Source: JAWLBM01 sp041687675 (lineage in GTDB: Bacteria > Pseudomonadota > Alphaproteobacteria > Rhizobiales > Pleomorphomonadaceae). Taken from it: 64,000 nucleotides of DNA. The translations under genes were made by a program, and so were the position numbers. Below, one piece after another: positions 51,054 to 60,094 of this stretch (its first letter is position 1; each line of letters starts with the position of its first letter). The notes under the pieces were generated by a model. It was not told the origin of the DNA. It made no database searches and was given only the letters and a program-made list of their open reading frames with translations. Where the stretch lies: the NCBI GenBank assembly GCA_041687675.1, contig JAWLBM010000016.1:1-64000 (forward strand), in the 5' to 3' direction.

Positions 51054-51659
51054 ATGAACGAAGCCCTGAACGAGATGGTCGACCTGATCCGCGCGGCGCT
51101 GCCGGGCGAGACCGTCGAACTCGACGAGGCCCTGGGCGAGATCACACTGGCGGTGGAGGCCGCGGACATCGTCCGGGTGCTGCGCATCCTGCGCGACCGT
51201 CCGGACCTCGAGTTCTGGAACATCGTCGACATCTGCGGCGTCGACTACCCCTCGCGCGAGCGCCGCTTCGACGTCGTCTACCACCTGCTGTCCCCACGGC
51301 AGAACGCGCGCGTGCGCATCAAGGTGCAGACCGACGAGACCACCCCCGTCCCTTCCGCGACCGCGGTCTATCCCGGCGCCGACTGGTTCGAGCGCGAGGC
51401 CTACGACCTCTACGGCATCCTCTTCTCCGGCCATCCGGAGCTCCGGCGCCTGCTGACCGACTACGGCTTCGAGGGCTACCCACTGCGCAAGGACTTCCCG
51501 CTGACGGGCTTCGTCGAGGTCCGCTACGACGACGAGCAGAAGCGCGTGGTCTACGAGCCGGTGCGGCTCAACCAGGAATTCCGCAACTTCGACTTCCTGT
51601 CGCCGTGGGAGGGCACCGACTACGTGCTCCCGGGCGACGAGAAGGCCAAGGCGAACTGA
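51054..51659 (+). CDS. nuoC: NADH-quinone oxidoreductase subunit C
   Basis: A 201-residue peripheral-arm subunit (30-kDa type). RDRPDLEFWNIVDICGVDYPSRERRFDVVYHLLS is followed by the family signature WFEREAYDLYGILFSGHPELRRLLTDYGFEGYPLRKDFPLTG. It is separate from nuoD, not fused as in E. coli. It lies 13 bp before nuoD. Confidence 0.97.
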   Translation: MNEALNEMVDLIRAALPGETVELDEALGEITLAVEAADIVRVLRILRDRPDLEFWNIVDICGVDYPSRERRFDVVYHLLSPRQNARVRIKVQTDETTPVPSATAVYPGADWFEREAYDLYGILFSGHPELRRLLTDYGFEGYPLRKDFPLTGFVEVRYDDEQKRVVYEPVRLNQEFRNFDFLSPWEGTDYVLPGDEKAKAN

Positions 51660-51672
51660 GGAAGACGGCGAC

Positions 51673-52857
51673 ATGGCCGAGGCCCAGCTCCGCAACTTCA
51701 ACATCAACTTCGGCCCGCAGCATCCCGCCGCGCATGGCGTCCTGCGCCTCGTGCTGGAGCTCGACGGCGAGATCGTCGAGCGCGTCGACCCGCACATCGG
51801 CCTGCTGCACCGCGGCACCGAGAAGCTGATCGAGGTCAAGACCTACCTCCAGGCGATCCCCTACTTCGACCGCCTCGACTATGTGGCGCCGATGAACCAG
51901 GAGCACGCCTTCTGCCTGGCCATCGAGCGCCTCGCCGGGATCGAGGTTCCGATCCGCGGGCAGCTCATCCGCGTGCTCTATTCCGAGATCGGGCGGCTGC
52001 TCTCGCACCTCCTCAACGTCACCACGCAGGCGATGGACGTCGGCGCCCTGACCCCGCCGCTGTGGGGCTTCGAGGAGCGCGAGCGGCTGATGGTCTTCTA
52101 TGAGCGCGCCTCGGGCAGCCGCATGCACGCGGCCTACTTCCGCCCGGGCGGCGTGCACCAGGACCTGCCGGACAACCTCATCGACGACATCGAGGCCTTC
52201 TGCGATCCGTTCCTGCAGACGGTCGAGGACCTCGACGCGCTGCTGACGGACAACCGCATCTTCAAGCAGCGCAACGTCGACATCGGCGTGGTGCCGATCG
52301 AGGAGGCCTGGGCCTGGGGCTTCTCCGGCGTGATGGTGCGCGGCTCGGGCGCGGCCTGGGACCTGCGCAAGAGCCAGCCCTACGAGTGCTACGCCGACCT
52401 CGACTTCGACATCCCGATCGGCAAGAACGGCGACTGCTTCGACCGCTACCTCATCCGCATGGAGGAGATGCGCCAGTCGGTGCGGATCATGCGCCAGTGC
52501 ATCGCCCTGCTGCGCAAGGAGCGGGGCGCCATCGTCTCCACCGACGGCAAGGTGGCGCCGCCGCGCCGGTCCGAGATGAAGCGCTCGATGGAGGCGCTCA
52601 TCCATCACTTCAAGCTCTACACCGAGGGCTTCCGCGTGCCGGAGGGCGAGGTCTACGCGGCCGTCGAGGCGCCGAAGGGCGAGTTCGGCGTCTACCTGGT
52701 CGCCGACGGCACCAACAAGCCCTACCGGTGCAAGATCCGGGCGCCCGGGTTCGCCCACCTGCAGGCCATGGACCACATCTGCCGCGGACACCAGCTCGCC
52801 GACGTGTCGGCCATCCTCGGCTCCCTCGACATCGTGTTCGGTGAGGTCGATCGCTGA
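51673..52857 (+). CDS. nuoD: NADH-quinone oxidoreductase subunit D
   Basis: A 394-residue subunit (49-kDa type) lining the quinone pocket. The start NFNINFGPQHPAAHGVLRLVLELDGEIVERVDPHIGLLHRGTEKL contains the His loop (QHPAAHG). GSRMHAAYFRPGGVHQDLP and the C-terminal APGFAHLQAMDHICRGHQLADVSAILGSLDIVFGEVDR complete the family. The stop overlaps the nuoE ATG by one base. Confidence 0.98.
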   Translation: MAEAQLRNFNINFGPQHPAAHGVLRLVLELDGEIVERVDPHIGLLHRGTEKLIEVKTYLQAIPYFDRLDYVAPMNQEHAFCLAIERLAGIEVPIRGQLIRVLYSEIGRLLSHLLNVTTQAMDVGALTPPLWGFEERERLMVFYERASGSRMHAAYFRPGGVHQDLPDNLIDDIEAFCDPFLQTVEDLDALLTDNRIFKQRNVDIGVVPIEEAWAWGFSGVMVRGSGAAWDLRKSQPYECYADLDFDIPIGKNGDCFDRYLIRMEEMRQSVRIMRQCIALLRKERGAIVSTDGKVAPPRRSEMKRSMEALIHHFKLYTEGFRVPEGEVYAAVEAPKGEFGVYLVADGTNKPYRCKIRAPGFAHLQAMDHICRGHQLADVSAILGSLDIVFGEVDR

Positions 52858-53945
52858 TGGCCACCCGTCGTCTCCACCACGACCAGCCCGCCTCCTTCGC
52901 CTTCAATGCGGAGAACGCCGCCTGGGCCGAGTCCGTCATCAGGCGCTTTCCGCCCGGCCGCCAGGCCTCGGCGGTGATCCCGCTGCTGTGGCGCGGACAG
53001 GAGCAGGAGGGCTGGGTTTCCAAGCCGATGATCGAGGCGATCGCCGACATGCTCGGCATGGCCCACATCCGGGTGCTCGAGGTCGCGACCTTCTACACCA
53101 TGTTCCAGCTGCAGCCGGTGGGCCGCAAGGCGCACATCCAGGTCTGCGGCACGACCCCCTGCATGCTGCGCGGCTCGGAGGAACTGATCTCGATCTGCAG
53201 GAGCCGGATCGCGCCGCACTCCCACGAGCTGTCCGCCGACGGCGACTTCTCCTGGGAGGAGGTCGAGTGCCTCGGCGCCTGCGTCAACGCGCCGATGGTG
53301 CAGGTGTTCAAGGACACCTACGAGGACCTGACGGCGGAGAGCTTCAACGCGCTGATCGACGGCTTCGCCGCCGGCAACCCGCCGAAGCCGGGTCCGCAGA
53401 ACGGCCGGCAGTATGCGGCGGCGGAGGGCGGCGAGACGACGCTGCACGATCCTGCGCTCTACGACGGGTCGATGATCGGCAAGCATCGCGCCTACGCCAT
53501 GGAGCCGGCGGCCGCCGAGCCCGCCCCGGCGCCTGCGGCCCCGGCCAAGGCCGAGGCCCCGGCGGCCGCGGCCAAGCCCGCGGAGGCTCCGGCCGCCAGG
53601 GCGCCGCAGCCGGCGCCGGCCGAGCCCGTCAGGGCGGCTCCGGCGCCGGAGGGCGCGGTGTCCGACGAGCACAAGCCACGCTTCCTTGCCGCCGCGCGGG
53701 ACGGCAAGCCCGACGACCTGAAGCTCATCTGGGGCGTCGGCCCGAAGCTGGAGGCGATGCTCCACGACATGGGCGTCTACCACTTCGACCAGATCGCCGG
53801 CTGGAGCGAGCAGAACCTTGCCTGGGTCGACCAGCACCTCGGGGCCTTCAAGGGCCGGCCGGCCCGTGACAAGTGGATCGAGCAGGCAAGCAAGCTGGCG
53901 AGCGGCTGGCGCCCGTCCGACAAGGACGGCGACAAGCCGGAGTGA
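52857..53945 (+). CDS. nuoE: NADH-quinone oxidoreductase subunit E with C-terminal HhH extension
   Basis: A 362-residue subunit (24-kDa type) carrying the [2Fe-2S] cluster N1a. Residues 1-175 are the normal thioredoxin-like domain, with CGTTPCMLRG and CLGACVNAPMVQV supplying four cysteines. An Ala/Pro/Glu linker (about 220-280) leads to a C-terminal domain with a helix-hairpin-helix-like motif (DLKLIWGVGPKLEAMLHDMGVYHFDQIAGWSEQNLAWVDQHLG). Such extensions occur in rhizobial NuoE but are absent from the E. coli protein, which is about 166 residues. The role of the extension is unknown. It lies 36 bp before nuoF. Confidence 0.95.
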   Translation: MATRRLHHDQPASFAFNAENAAWAESVIRRFPPGRQASAVIPLLWRGQEQEGWVSKPMIEAIADMLGMAHIRVLEVATFYTMFQLQPVGRKAHIQVCGTTPCMLRGSEELISICRSRIAPHSHELSADGDFSWEEVECLGACVNAPMVQVFKDTYEDLTAESFNALIDGFAAGNPPKPGPQNGRQYAAAEGGETTLHDPALYDGSMIGKHRAYAMEPAAAEPAPAPAAPAKAEAPAAAAKPAEAPAARAPQPAPAEPVRAAPAPEGAVSDEHKPRFLAAARDGKPDDLKLIWGVGPKLEAMLHDMGVYHFDQIAGWSEQNLAWVDQHLGAFKGRPARDKWIEQASKLASGWRPSDKDGDKPE

Positions 53946-53981
53946 TCGAGTTGAGTTGAACTGAGGATCGAGGATCCCAAG

Positions 53982-55271
53982 ATGCTGACGGACAAGGACC
54001 GCATCTTCACGAACATCTACGGCCGCCACGACTGGGGGCTCGAAGATGCGCGGAAACGCGGCCAGTGGGACGGCACGCGCGAGATCCTCGCCAAGGGCCG
54101 CGACTGGATCGTCAATGAGATGAAGGCGTCGGGCCTGCGCGGCCGCGGCGGCGCCGGTTTCCCGACCGGCCTCAAGTGGTCGTTCATGCCCAAGCAGTCG
54201 GACGGGCGACCGCACTACCTCGTCGTCAACGCCGACGAGTCGGAGCCCGGCACCTGCAAGGACCGCGAGATCCTCCGCCACGACCCGCACCATCTGGTCG
54301 AGGGCTGCCTGATCGCCGGCCTCGCCATGGGCGCCCACGCCGGCTACATCTACGTGCGCGGCGAGTTCATCCGCGAGCGCGAGAACCTGCAGGCGGCGAT
54401 CGACCAGGCCTATGACGCCGGGCTCCTCGGCCGCAACGCCTGCGGCTCGGGCTGGGACTTCGACCTCTACGTCCACCACGGCGCCGGCGCCTACATCTGC
54501 GGCGAGGAGACGGCGCTTCTGGAGAGCCTCGAGGGCAAGAAGGGCCAGCCGCGCCTGAAGCCCCCGTTCCCGGCCAACGTCGGCCTCTACGGCTGCCCGA
54601 CCACGGTGAACAACGTCGAGTCGATCGCCGTCGCGCCGACCATCCTGCGCCGCGGCGCCGGCTGGTTCGCCGGCCTCGGCCGCCCGAACAACACCGGCAC
54701 CAAGCTCTTCTGCGTCTCCGGGCACGTCAACAAGCCGGCGACCTTCGAGGAGGAACTCGGCATCCCCTTCCGGGAGATGATCGACAAGCACTGCGGCGGC
54801 ATTCGCGGCGGCTGGGACAACCTTCTCGCGGTGATCCCGGGCGGCTCCTCGGTGCCCTGCCTCACCGCCGAGCAGGCGATCGACGTGCCGATGGACTTCG
54901 ACAGCCTGCGCAACCTCGGCTCCGGCCTCGGCACCGCGGCGGTGATCGTGATGGACAAGTCCACCGACATCATCAAGGCGATTGCGCGGCTCTCCTACTT
55001 CTACAAGCACGAGAGCTGCGGCCAGTGCACGCCCTGCCGCGAGGGCACCGGCTGGATGTGGCGGGTGATGGAGCGGCTGGTGCGGGGCGAGGCGTCGGTC
55101 AAGGAGATCGACATGCTGTTCCAGGTCACCAAGCAGGTCGAAGGGCACACCATCTGCGCCCTCGGCGACGCCGCGGCCTGGCCGATCCAGGGACTGATCA
55201 AGAACTTCCGCCCGGTCATCGAGGAGCGCATCGCGAGCCGCGCGCGCGTCCACGCGGTGGCGGCGGAGTGA
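53982..55271 (+). CDS. nuoF: NADH-quinone oxidoreductase subunit F
   Basis: A 429-residue NADH-binding subunit (51-kDa type). The NADH/FMN site is GLRGRGGAGFPTGLKW, with VVNADESEPGTCKDREI and AYICGEETALLESLEGK. The [4Fe-4S] cluster N3 ligands are in ESCGQCTPCREGT plus a later Cys in HTICALGDA. It transfers electrons from NADH to FMN and on to NuoE and NuoG. The length is typical. Confidence 0.98.
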   Translation: MLTDKDRIFTNIYGRHDWGLEDARKRGQWDGTREILAKGRDWIVNEMKASGLRGRGGAGFPTGLKWSFMPKQSDGRPHYLVVNADESEPGTCKDREILRHDPHHLVEGCLIAGLAMGAHAGYIYVRGEFIRERENLQAAIDQAYDAGLLGRNACGSGWDFDLYVHHGAGAYICGEETALLESLEGKKGQPRLKPPFPANVGLYGCPTTVNNVESIAVAPTILRRGAGWFAGLGRPNNTGTKLFCVSGHVNKPATFEEELGIPFREMIDKHCGGIRGGWDNLLAVIPGGSSVPCLTAEQAIDVPMDFDSLRNLGSGLGTAAVIVMDKSTDIIKAIARLSYFYKHESCGQCTPCREGTGWMWRVMERLVRGEASVKEIDMLFQVTKQVEGHTICALGDAAAWPIQGLIKNFRPVIEERIASRARVHAVAAE

Positions 55272-55356
55272 GCAACGAGGTCGCGCCCCGGGGGCGCGCT
55301 CTGACGTCGCGGGCGGCCGGTGAGGCAGGCCCGCGGAACGGGGATTGAGGCCTGAC

Positions 55357-57435
55357 ATGGCGAAACTGATCGTCGACGGAACCGAGATCGAGGTCGCGCC
55401 CGAGGCGACCCTGCTGCAGGCCTGCGAGCAGGCCGGGGCGGAGGTTCCGCGCTTCTGCTTCCACGAGCGGCTGTCGATCGCCGGCAACTGCCGCATGTGC
55501 CTCGTCGAGGTCAAGGGCGGCCCGCCGAAGCCGACCGCCTCCTGCGCCATGCAGGTGAAGGACCTCCGGCCCGGCCCGAACGGCGAGCCGCCCGTCGTGC
55601 TGACCAAGTCGCCGATGGTGAAGAAGGCCCGCGAGGGCGTGATGGAGTTCCTGCTGATCAACCATCCGCTCGACTGCCCGATCTGCGACCAGGGCGGCGA
55701 GTGCGACCTGCAGGACCAGGCGATGGCCTATGGCGTCGACACCTCGCGCTACCACGAGAACAAGCGCGCGGTGGAGGACAAGTACGTCGGCGCGCTGGTC
55801 AAGACGATCATGAACCGGTGCATCCACTGCACCCGCTGCGTGCGCTTCACCACCGAGGTGGCGGGCGTGTCGGAGCTCGGCCTGATCGGCCGCGGCGAGG
55901 ACGCCGAGATCACCACCTATCTCGAGCAGGCGATGAGCTCGGAGCTGCAGGGCAACGTCATCGACCTCTGCCCGGTCGGCGCGCTGACCTCCAAGCCCTA
56001 TGCCTTCCAGGCCCGTCCCTGGGAGCTGTCGAAGACCGAGTCGATCGACGTCATGGACGCGGTCGGCTCGGCGATCCGGGTGGACGCGCGCGGCCGCGAG
56101 GTGATGCGCATCCTGCCGCGCCTCAACGAGGCGGTGAACGAGGAGTGGATCTCCGACAAGACCCGCTTCGTCTGGGACGGCCTCAGGACCCAGCGCCTCG
56201 ACCGGCCCTATGTGCGCGTCGACGGCCGCCTGCGCCCCGCCTCCTGGGGGGAGGCCTTCAACGCCGTGGCCGCGGCGGTGAAGGGCCGGCCGGCGAACCG
56301 GATCGGCGCCATCGCCGGCGACCTCGCCTCGGTGGAGGAGATGTGGGCGCTGAAGGGCCTGATGACGGCGCTCGGCTCCGCCAACCTCGACTGCCGCCAG
56401 GACGGGGCCAGGATCGACCCCGCCCTCGGCCGCGCCGGCTACGTGTTCGGGCCGACCATCGAGGGCATCGAGCAGGCCGACGCGATCCTCATCATCGGCT
56501 CCAATCCGCGCCGCGAGGCGGCGGTGCTCAACGCCCGCATCCGCAAGCGCTGGCGCGCCTCCATGCTGCCGATCTTCGTGATCGGCGAGGCGGCGGAGCT
56601 CACCTATCCCTACACCCACCTCGGCGCCGGCCCCGAGTCGCTCACCGGGCTCGACGCCGCCGCGCGGGAGACGCTCGCCAAGGCCGAGCGGCCGCTGATC
56701 CTCGTCGGCCCCGGCGCGATCGCCCGGCCGGACGGGGCGGCGGTGCTCGCCGCCGCGGCGAAGCTCGCCGGCGAGGTGGGCGCGGTCGCGGAGGGCTGGA
56801 ACGGCTTCGCCGTGCTGCACGCCGCCGCCTCGCGCGTCGGCGGCCTCGACATCGGCTTCGTGCCGGGCGAGGGCGGCCTCGACGTCGAGGGCATGACCGG
56901 GGAGGGCGCGCTGGACGTGCTGTTCCTCCTCGGCGCCGACGAGATCGACATGGCGCGGCTGAAGAGCCCCTTCGTGGTCTACATCGGCAGCCACGGCGAC
57001 GCGGGTGCCCACCGGGCCGACGTGATCCTGCCGGGCGCGGCCTACACGGAGAAGTCGGGCACCTACCTCAACACCGAGGGCCGGGTGCAGATGACCAACC
57101 GCGCCAACTTCCCGCCGGGCGAGGCCCGCGAGGACTGGGCGATCCTGCGCGCGCTCTCCGACGTGCTCGGGCGGCGGCTGCCGTTCGACAGCATGTCGCA
57201 GCTGCGCGCGGGCCTCTACGAGGCGCACCCGGACCTGATGGCGGTCGACGACATCGTGCCGGTCGACGGCGGCGACGTCGCGCGGGTCGCGGCGGTCGGC
57301 GGCGCGGTCGGCTCCGCGCCCTTCGCCAGCCCCGTCACCGACTTCTACCTGACAAACCCGATCGCGCGGGCCTCCGCGGTCATGGCCGAGTGCTCGGCCA
57401 TGTCCAACGGCGACGTCCGGGTCGCGGCGGAATGA
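55357..57435 (+). CDS. nuoG: NADH-quinone oxidoreductase subunit G
   Basis: A 692-residue Fe-S subunit (75-kDa type). The N-terminal [2Fe-2S] domain has RFCFHERLSIAGNCRMCLVEV. INHPLDCPICDQGGECDLQD and RCIHCTRCVRF supply the [4Fe-4S] ligands, and the rest is a molybdopterin-oxidoreductase-like domain without cofactor. The ATG at 55357 (MAKLIVDGTEIEV) is preferred over the upstream in-frame TTG at 55345. It lies 85 bp after nuoF and 13 bp before nuoH. Confidence 0.97.
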   Translation: MAKLIVDGTEIEVAPEATLLQACEQAGAEVPRFCFHERLSIAGNCRMCLVEVKGGPPKPTASCAMQVKDLRPGPNGEPPVVLTKSPMVKKAREGVMEFLLINHPLDCPICDQGGECDLQDQAMAYGVDTSRYHENKRAVEDKYVGALVKTIMNRCIHCTRCVRFTTEVAGVSELGLIGRGEDAEITTYLEQAMSSELQGNVIDLCPVGALTSKPYAFQARPWELSKTESIDVMDAVGSAIRVDARGREVMRILPRLNEAVNEEWISDKTRFVWDGLRTQRLDRPYVRVDGRLRPASWGEAFNAVAAAVKGRPANRIGAIAGDLASVEEMWALKGLMTALGSANLDCRQDGARIDPALGRAGYVFGPTIEGIEQADAILIIGSNPRREAAVLNARIRKRWRASMLPIFVIGEAAELTYPYTHLGAGPESLTGLDAAARETLAKAERPLILVGPGAIARPDGAAVLAAAAKLAGEVGAVAEGWNGFAVLHAAASRVGGLDIGFVPGEGGLDVEGMTGEGALDVLFLLGADEIDMARLKSPFVVYIGSHGDAGAHRADVILPGAAYTEKSGTYLNTEGRVQMTNRANFPPGEAREDWAILRALSDVLGRRLPFDSMSQLRAGLYEAHPDLMAVDDIVPVDGGDVARVAAVGGAVGSAPFASPVTDFYLTNPIARASAVMAECSAMSNGDVRVAAE

Positions 57436-57448
57436 GGACGGCCACCCC

Positions 57449-58495
57449 ATGAACTTCTGGTCCGACATCGCCTGGCCGGTGGCCGTCATCCTGGGGCAGA
57501 GCGTGCTGCTCCTCGTGGTGCTGCTGGTGTTCGTCGCCTACCTGCTCTACGCCGACCGCAAGATCTGGGCGGCGGTGCAGATCCGCCGCGGCCCGAACGT
57601 GGTCGGGCCCTGGGGCCTGTTCCAGTCCTTCGCCGACCTGTTGAAGTTCGTGCTGAAGGAGCCGGTGATCCCGGCCGGCGCCTCGAAGAGCCTGTTCCTG
57701 CTGGCGCCGCTGGTGACGACCACGCTGGCGCTGCTCGCCTGGGCGGTGGTGCCGGTGGCCGACGGCTGGGTGATCGCCGACATCAACATCGGCATCCTGT
57801 TCATCTTCGCGATCTCGTCGCTGATGGTCTACGGCATCATCATCGGCGGCTGGGCGTCCAACTCGAAGTACCCGTTCCTTTCGGCGCTGCGCTCGGCGGC
57901 GCAGATGGTCTCCTACGAGGTGTCGATCGGCTTCGTGATCATCACCGTGCTGCTCTGCGCCGGCTCGCTGAACCTCTCGGCGATCGTGCTGTCGCAGCAG
58001 GTTGGCCTTGCGAACATGATCGGGCTGCCGTGGCTGACGTTCCTCAACTGGTACTGGCTGCCGCTGTTCCCGATGTTCGTGATCTTCTTCATCTCGGCGC
58101 TGGCTGAGACGAACCGCCCGCCGTTCGACCTCGTCGAGGCGGAGTCGGAGCTGGTCGCGGGCTTCATGGTGGAGTACGGCTCCACCCCGTACATGATGTT
58201 CATGCTCGGCGAGTACGTGGCGATCGTCACCATGTGCGCGCTGACGGTGATCCTGTTCATGGGCGGCTGGCTGCCGCCGCTGGACATTCCGCCGTTCAAC
58301 TGGATCCCCGGCGTGATCTGGTTCACGGCAAAGACCTGCCTCGTCTTCTTCTTCATCGCCATGGCCAAGGCGATGGTGCCCCGCTACCGCTATGACCAGC
58401 TCATGCGGCTCGGCTGGAAGGTGTTCCTGCCGATCTCGCTGGCGATGGTGGTGATCGTGGCGGGCGTGCTGCAGATCACCGGCTGGGCGGCCTGA
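57449..58495 (+). CDS. nuoH: NADH-quinone oxidoreductase subunit H
   Basis: A 348-residue membrane subunit at the junction of the two arms. YADRKIWAAVQIRRGPNVVGPWGLFQSFADLLKFVLKEPVIP and ETNRPPFDLVEAESELVAGFMVEYGSTPYMMFMLGEY are its signatures. Eight transmembrane helices are expected; hydrophobic segments agree. It helps form the quinone chamber. A 78-residue membrane ORF, not nuoI, follows 4 bp later. Confidence 0.98.
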   Translation: MNFWSDIAWPVAVILGQSVLLLVVLLVFVAYLLYADRKIWAAVQIRRGPNVVGPWGLFQSFADLLKFVLKEPVIPAGASKSLFLLAPLVTTTLALLAWAVVPVADGWVIADINIGILFIFAISSLMVYGIIIGGWASNSKYPFLSALRSAAQMVSYEVSIGFVIITVLLCAGSLNLSAIVLSQQVGLANMIGLPWLTFLNWYWLPLFPMFVIFFISALAETNRPPFDLVEAESELVAGFMVEYGSTPYMMFMLGEYVAIVTMCALTVILFMGGWLPPLDIPPFNWIPGVIWFTAKTCLVFFFIAMAKAMVPRYRYDQLMRLGWKVFLPISLAMVVIVAGVLQITGWAA

Positions 58496-58499
58496 GCGG

Positions 58500-58736
58500 A
58501 TGCCGGAGCTGCCGCTCGCCGGAGTGATTGGCGCCGCCGTGGGGGTGGGCGTCGGGATCCTCGACTACGCGATCATCGCCGGGCTGATCCGGCGGCTGGT
58601 CGCGCGGCGGACGGAGGCGGTCGACCCGGCCCGGGTCGACCTGGTGATGAAGGGCCTGTTCGTGGTGAACGCGCTGGTGTTCGGCGGACTGGGCTGGTGG
58701 GTCGGTGTCTCGGTCGCAGGCATCGGCATCGAGTGA
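58500..58736 (+). CDS. Small membrane protein between nuoH and nuoI
   Basis: A 78-residue protein I do not recognise. It has two hydrophobic segments (about 7-32, LAGVIGAAVGVGVGILDYAIIAGLI, and about 49-75, KGLFVVNALVFGGLGWWVGVSVAGIGI) joined by a basic/acidic loop (RRLVARRTEAVDPARVD). The start lies 4 bp after nuoH. Base composition matches the neighbours. It could be an accessory of complex I or an unrelated passenger kept in the transcript. nuoI follows 49 bp later. Confidence 0.7.
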   Translation: MPELPLAGVIGAAVGVGVGILDYAIIAGLIRRLVARRTEAVDPARVDLVMKGLFVVNALVFGGLGWWVGVSVAGIGIE

Positions 58737-58785
58737 GACATGGACGGCGCGCCGACGGCGGGCCCGACGAGAGGATGACACGGTC

Positions 58786-59274
58786 ATGGCGGTCGACGCG
58801 GTTGCCCGTTCGCTGCTTCTGAAGGAGTTCGTCTCCGGGTTCTTCCTGGCGATGCGCTATTTCTTCAAGCCGAAGCCGACGATCAACTATCCCTTCGAGA
58901 AGAACCCGAGCTCGCCGCGGTTCCGCGGCGAGCACGCCCTTCGCCGCTATCCCAACGGCGAGGAGCGCTGCATCGCCTGCAAGCTCTGCGAGGCGATCTG
59001 CCCGGCGCAGGCGATCACCATCGAGGCGGGGCCGCGCCGCAACGACGGCACGCGGCGCACCACCCGCTACGACATCGACATGGTGAAGTGCATCTACTGC
59101 GGCTTCTGCCAGGAGGCCTGCCCGGTGGACGCCATCGTCGAGGGGCCGAACTTCGAGTTCGCCACCGAGACGCGCGAGGAGCTCTACTACGACAAGGAGC
59201 GCCTGCTCGCGAACGGCGACCGCTGGGAGCGGGAGATCGCCCGCAACATCAAGCTGGACGCACCCTACCGCTGA
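58786..59274 (+). CDS. nuoI: NADH-quinone oxidoreductase subunit I
   Basis: A 162-residue subunit (23-kDa type) with two [4Fe-4S] clusters N6a/N6b: CIACKLCEAICPAQAI and CIYCGFCQEACPVDAI. The N-terminal amphipathic part is LLLKEFVSGFFLAMRYFFKPKPTINYPFEKN. The ATG at 58786 is used because it begins the conserved N-terminus; a GAGAGGA stretch lies upstream. A 167-bp GC-rich gap without a gene separates it from nuoJ. Confidence 0.98.
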   Translation: MAVDAVARSLLLKEFVSGFFLAMRYFFKPKPTINYPFEKNPSSPRFRGEHALRRYPNGEERCIACKLCEAICPAQAITIEAGPRRNDGTRRTTRYDIDMVKCIYCGFCQEACPVDAIVEGPNFEFATETREELYYDKERLLANGDRWEREIARNIKLDAPYR

Positions 59275-59441
59275 GGCGGGGCGGCGCCGCCCGGGGGCGG
59301 GGGCGCCGCGGTGGGCGAGGACGACGACGCGCCGCCTGCCAGGGCGGCGCGGTGCTGAACGGGAACCAGGGGGCGGGCGCGCGTGGCGGCCGCTCCGCGA
59401 GGCGAGGGCGCCGGCCCCGCCACGGGGGCTGAGAGAAGACC

Positions 59442-60047
59442 ATGATCATCGCTTTCTTCTTCTACCTGTTCGCCGCGGTCACCATCGCTTCGGCGGTGAT
59501 GGTGATTTCGGCCCGCAACCCCGTGCACTCGGTGTTGTTCCTGATCCTCGCCTTCGTGAACGCCGCCGGGCTGTTCATGCTGGCCGGGGCCGAGTTCCTG
59601 GCGCTGATCCTGATCGTCGTCTACGTCGGCGCGGTGGCGGTGCTGTTCCTGTTCGTGGTGATGATGCTCGACGTCGACTTCGCCGAGCTCCGCCAGGGCT
59701 TCCTGCAGTACCTGCCGGTCGGCGTGCTGATCGGGGTGGTGTTCCTGGCCGAGCTGCTGTTCGTGGTCGGCGCCTGGGTGTTCGCGCCGACGGCGCCGAC
59801 GCCGGCGCCGATCCCGCCGCTCGAGGCCGTCTCCAACATCGAGGCGATCGGGGCGCTGCTCTACACCCGCTACGTCTTCTTCTTCCAGGCGGCCGGCATG
59901 GTGCTGCTGGTGGCGATGATCGGCGCCATCGTGCTGACGCTCCGCCACCGGGAGAACGTCAAGCGCCAGGTCGTCGCCGACCAGGTGGCCCGCACCAAGG
60001 CCACCTCGATCGAGATCCGCCACGTCGAGCCGGGCAGGGGGCTCTGA
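59442..60047 (+). CDS. nuoJ: NADH-quinone oxidoreductase subunit J
   Basis: A 201-residue membrane subunit with five transmembrane helices. FFYLFAAVTIASAVMVISARNPVHSVLFLILAFVNAAGLFMLAGAEFLALILIVVYVGAVAVLFLFVVMMLD is the family core, including the helix with the pi-bulge (EFLALILIVVYVGA). Its stop overlaps by one base (TGATG) the start of a 14-codon ORF that leads to nuoK. Confidence 0.97.
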   Translation: MIIAFFFYLFAAVTIASAVMVISARNPVHSVLFLILAFVNAAGLFMLAGAEFLALILIVVYVGAVAVLFLFVVMMLDVDFAELRQGFLQYLPVGVLIGVVFLAELLFVVGAWVFAPTAPTPAPIPPLEAVSNIEAIGALLYTRYVFFFQAAGMVLLVAMIGAIVLTLRHRENVKRQVVADQVARTKATSIEIRHVEPGRGL

Positions 60048-60091
60048 TGTCCGCCGCCCCGTCCGCCGTGTCCAAGAAGCAGGAAGGCTGA
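60047..60091 (+). CDS. 14-codon ORF bridging nuoJ and nuoK
   Basis: An ATG overlapping the nuoJ stop (TGATG) opens a 14-codon frame encoding MSAAPSAVSKKQEG, ending 3 bp before the nuoK ATG. It contains the nuoK ribosome site (AGGAAGG). It may be a coupling ORF that keeps ribosomes moving from nuoJ to nuoK, or chance. No function can be claimed. Confidence 0.3.
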   Translation: MSAAPSAVSKKQEG

Positions 60092-60094
60092 CCC

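Noticed and set aside
55216..57489. Minus-strand open frame of 757 codons
   Set aside because: It is antisense to nuoG with no family similarity; it results from GC bias.
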